In this document: positions 6,026 through 6,396 of the stretch, piece after piece
How positions within the stretch are numbered: the first letter of the stretch is position 1
Layout of the letters: every line of letters begins with the position of its first letter
Source: JANNSW01 sp031431235
Lineage (GTDB): Bacteria; Pseudomonadota; Alphaproteobacteria; Rhizobiales; Hyphomicrobiaceae
Assembly (NCBI GenBank): GCA_031431235.1
Contig: JANPDA010000230.1
Span: forward strand, 1 to 6,396
Length of the DNA stretch: 6,396 bases
Reading direction: 5' to 3'
Made by a program: the position numbers and the translations under genes
The notes under the pieces: generated by a model
The model's database searches: none
Seen by the model: only the letters and a program-made list of their open reading frames with translations
What the model was told of the DNA's origin: nothing

Positions 6026-6054
6026 TCTGTTTTCCTCCCTTAGAGGTCAGTTGA

Positions 6055-6068
6055 GCCGGTGTTCCGGC
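6055..6068 (-). other. Short hairpin between ATPase and binding-protein genes
   Basis: GCCGG (6055-6059) and CCGGC (6064-6068) make a perfect 5-bp stem with a 4-nt loop in the 61-bp junction. It has no U-run and is short; it may slightly stabilise the upstream message but could be chance in GC-rich DNA. Confidence 0.25.
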
Positions 6069-6086
6069 AGCTTGCCGCCACCCGAT

Positions 6087-6396
6087 CTAGAGGAGATCGA
6101 GCGCCCGACAATCCTTGGTGCGCCAGCCGACCGTCACGGTCTGGCCGACAGCGAGAGCTTGGGTGCCTTCCTTGCTGGGTGTCTTGACCACGAAATTGTC
6201 GCTGCCCGGCACCTTGACGACGACGCGGACATGATCGCCCAGATAGATGGTCTCCGCGACCGTGCCTGCCATCCGGTTGGTCACATCGGCAGCCGTGGGG
6301 TTGATCTCGACGCGCTCGGGCCGGATCGAGATCAGTGTCTGCGAGCCGGGGCCGGCCACCCTGATCTTCAACGCCTCGACCTTCAGGCCGCCCTGA
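6087..6396 (-). CDS. ABC transporter ATP-binding protein, C-terminal TOBE domain only
   Basis: The last 102 residues of an ATPase subunit; the nucleotide-binding domain with Walker and signature motifs is beyond the right edge. The visible part is a TOBE_2 regulatory domain of PotA/UgpC-type ATPases: TLISIRPERVEINP carries the conserved IRPE motif, then the strand pattern MAGTVAETIYLGDHVRVVVKV, NFVVKTP, VGQTVTVGWRTKDCRAL, ending in DLL and TAG at 6089-6087. The frame stays open to the window end (codons reading QGGLKVEALKIRVAG), so a start inside this stretch would be artificial. In this family the domain forms a beta-barrel at the C-terminus and can modulate ATPase activity or bind substrate or regulators. 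It is the upstream gene of the importer operon, 61 bp before the binding-protein start, and would energise the two permeases. Confidence 0.88.
   Translation of the reverse strand, partial: QGGLKVEALKIRVAGPGSQTLISIRPERVEINPTAADVTNRMAGTVAETIYLGDHVRVVVKVPGSDNFVVKTPSKEGTQALAVGQTVTVGWRTKDCRALDLL

Noticed and set aside
4952..6043. A 363-codon open frame on the plus strand opposite the binding-protein gene
   Set aside because: The opposite strand encodes a complete solute-binding protein with signal peptide and strong ribosome binding site; this frame has low-complexity shadow composition.

Overview
The window looks like a chromosomal fragment from a high-GC alphaproteobacterium, probably a Hyphomicrobiales (Rhizobiales) or similar soil/plant-associated lineage. 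This rests on strong G/C preference at third codon positions, dense gene packing with start/stop overlaps, and ABC-transporter proteins that resemble families common in Bradyrhizobium-like genomes. No tRNA, rRNA, CRISPR array, transposase or phage gene is visible. It is mostly ordinary metabolic and transport sequence; the most unusual DNA is a short palindromic repeat element inside the transporter operon.

Left part (1-310): the 5' end of a secreted-protein gene on the minus strand runs off the left edge. It is separated from a plus-strand gene by a roughly 209-bp divergent intergenic region holding a nested palindrome (187-219), a candidate operator.

Plus-strand operon (311-2492): three tightly coupled genes encode an NTF2/SnoaL-fold ketosteroid-isomerase-like protein (311-727), a GNAT N-acetyltransferase (727-1317) and a secreted CapA-family (poly-gamma-glutamate synthesis type) metallophosphatase-fold protein (1314-2492). 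Both junctions are start/stop overlaps (TGATG and GTGA), so the three are probably translated from one message. Their common substrate is not evident from sequence.

Minus-strand operon (6396 down to 2498): an ABC importer of the spermidine/putrescine (Pot) type, in the order ATPase (only the C-terminal TOBE part is inside the window), periplasmic binding protein, PotB-like permease, PotC-like permease. The binding protein would capture a small cationic or amino-acid-like solute in the periplasm, the two permeases form the channel, and the ATPase powers uptake. The PotB-like subunit carries a periplasmic insertion of about 140 residues, and the PotC-like subunit carries an N-terminal extension of about 66 residues with two extra hydrophobic segments. 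Between the binding-protein gene and the permease genes lies a 211-bp gap with a 132-bp element of alternating inverted repeats that folds into two tandem hairpins, well placed to set the ratio of binding protein to permease transcripts. The two operons converge with only 5 bp between stop codons and no recognisable terminator.
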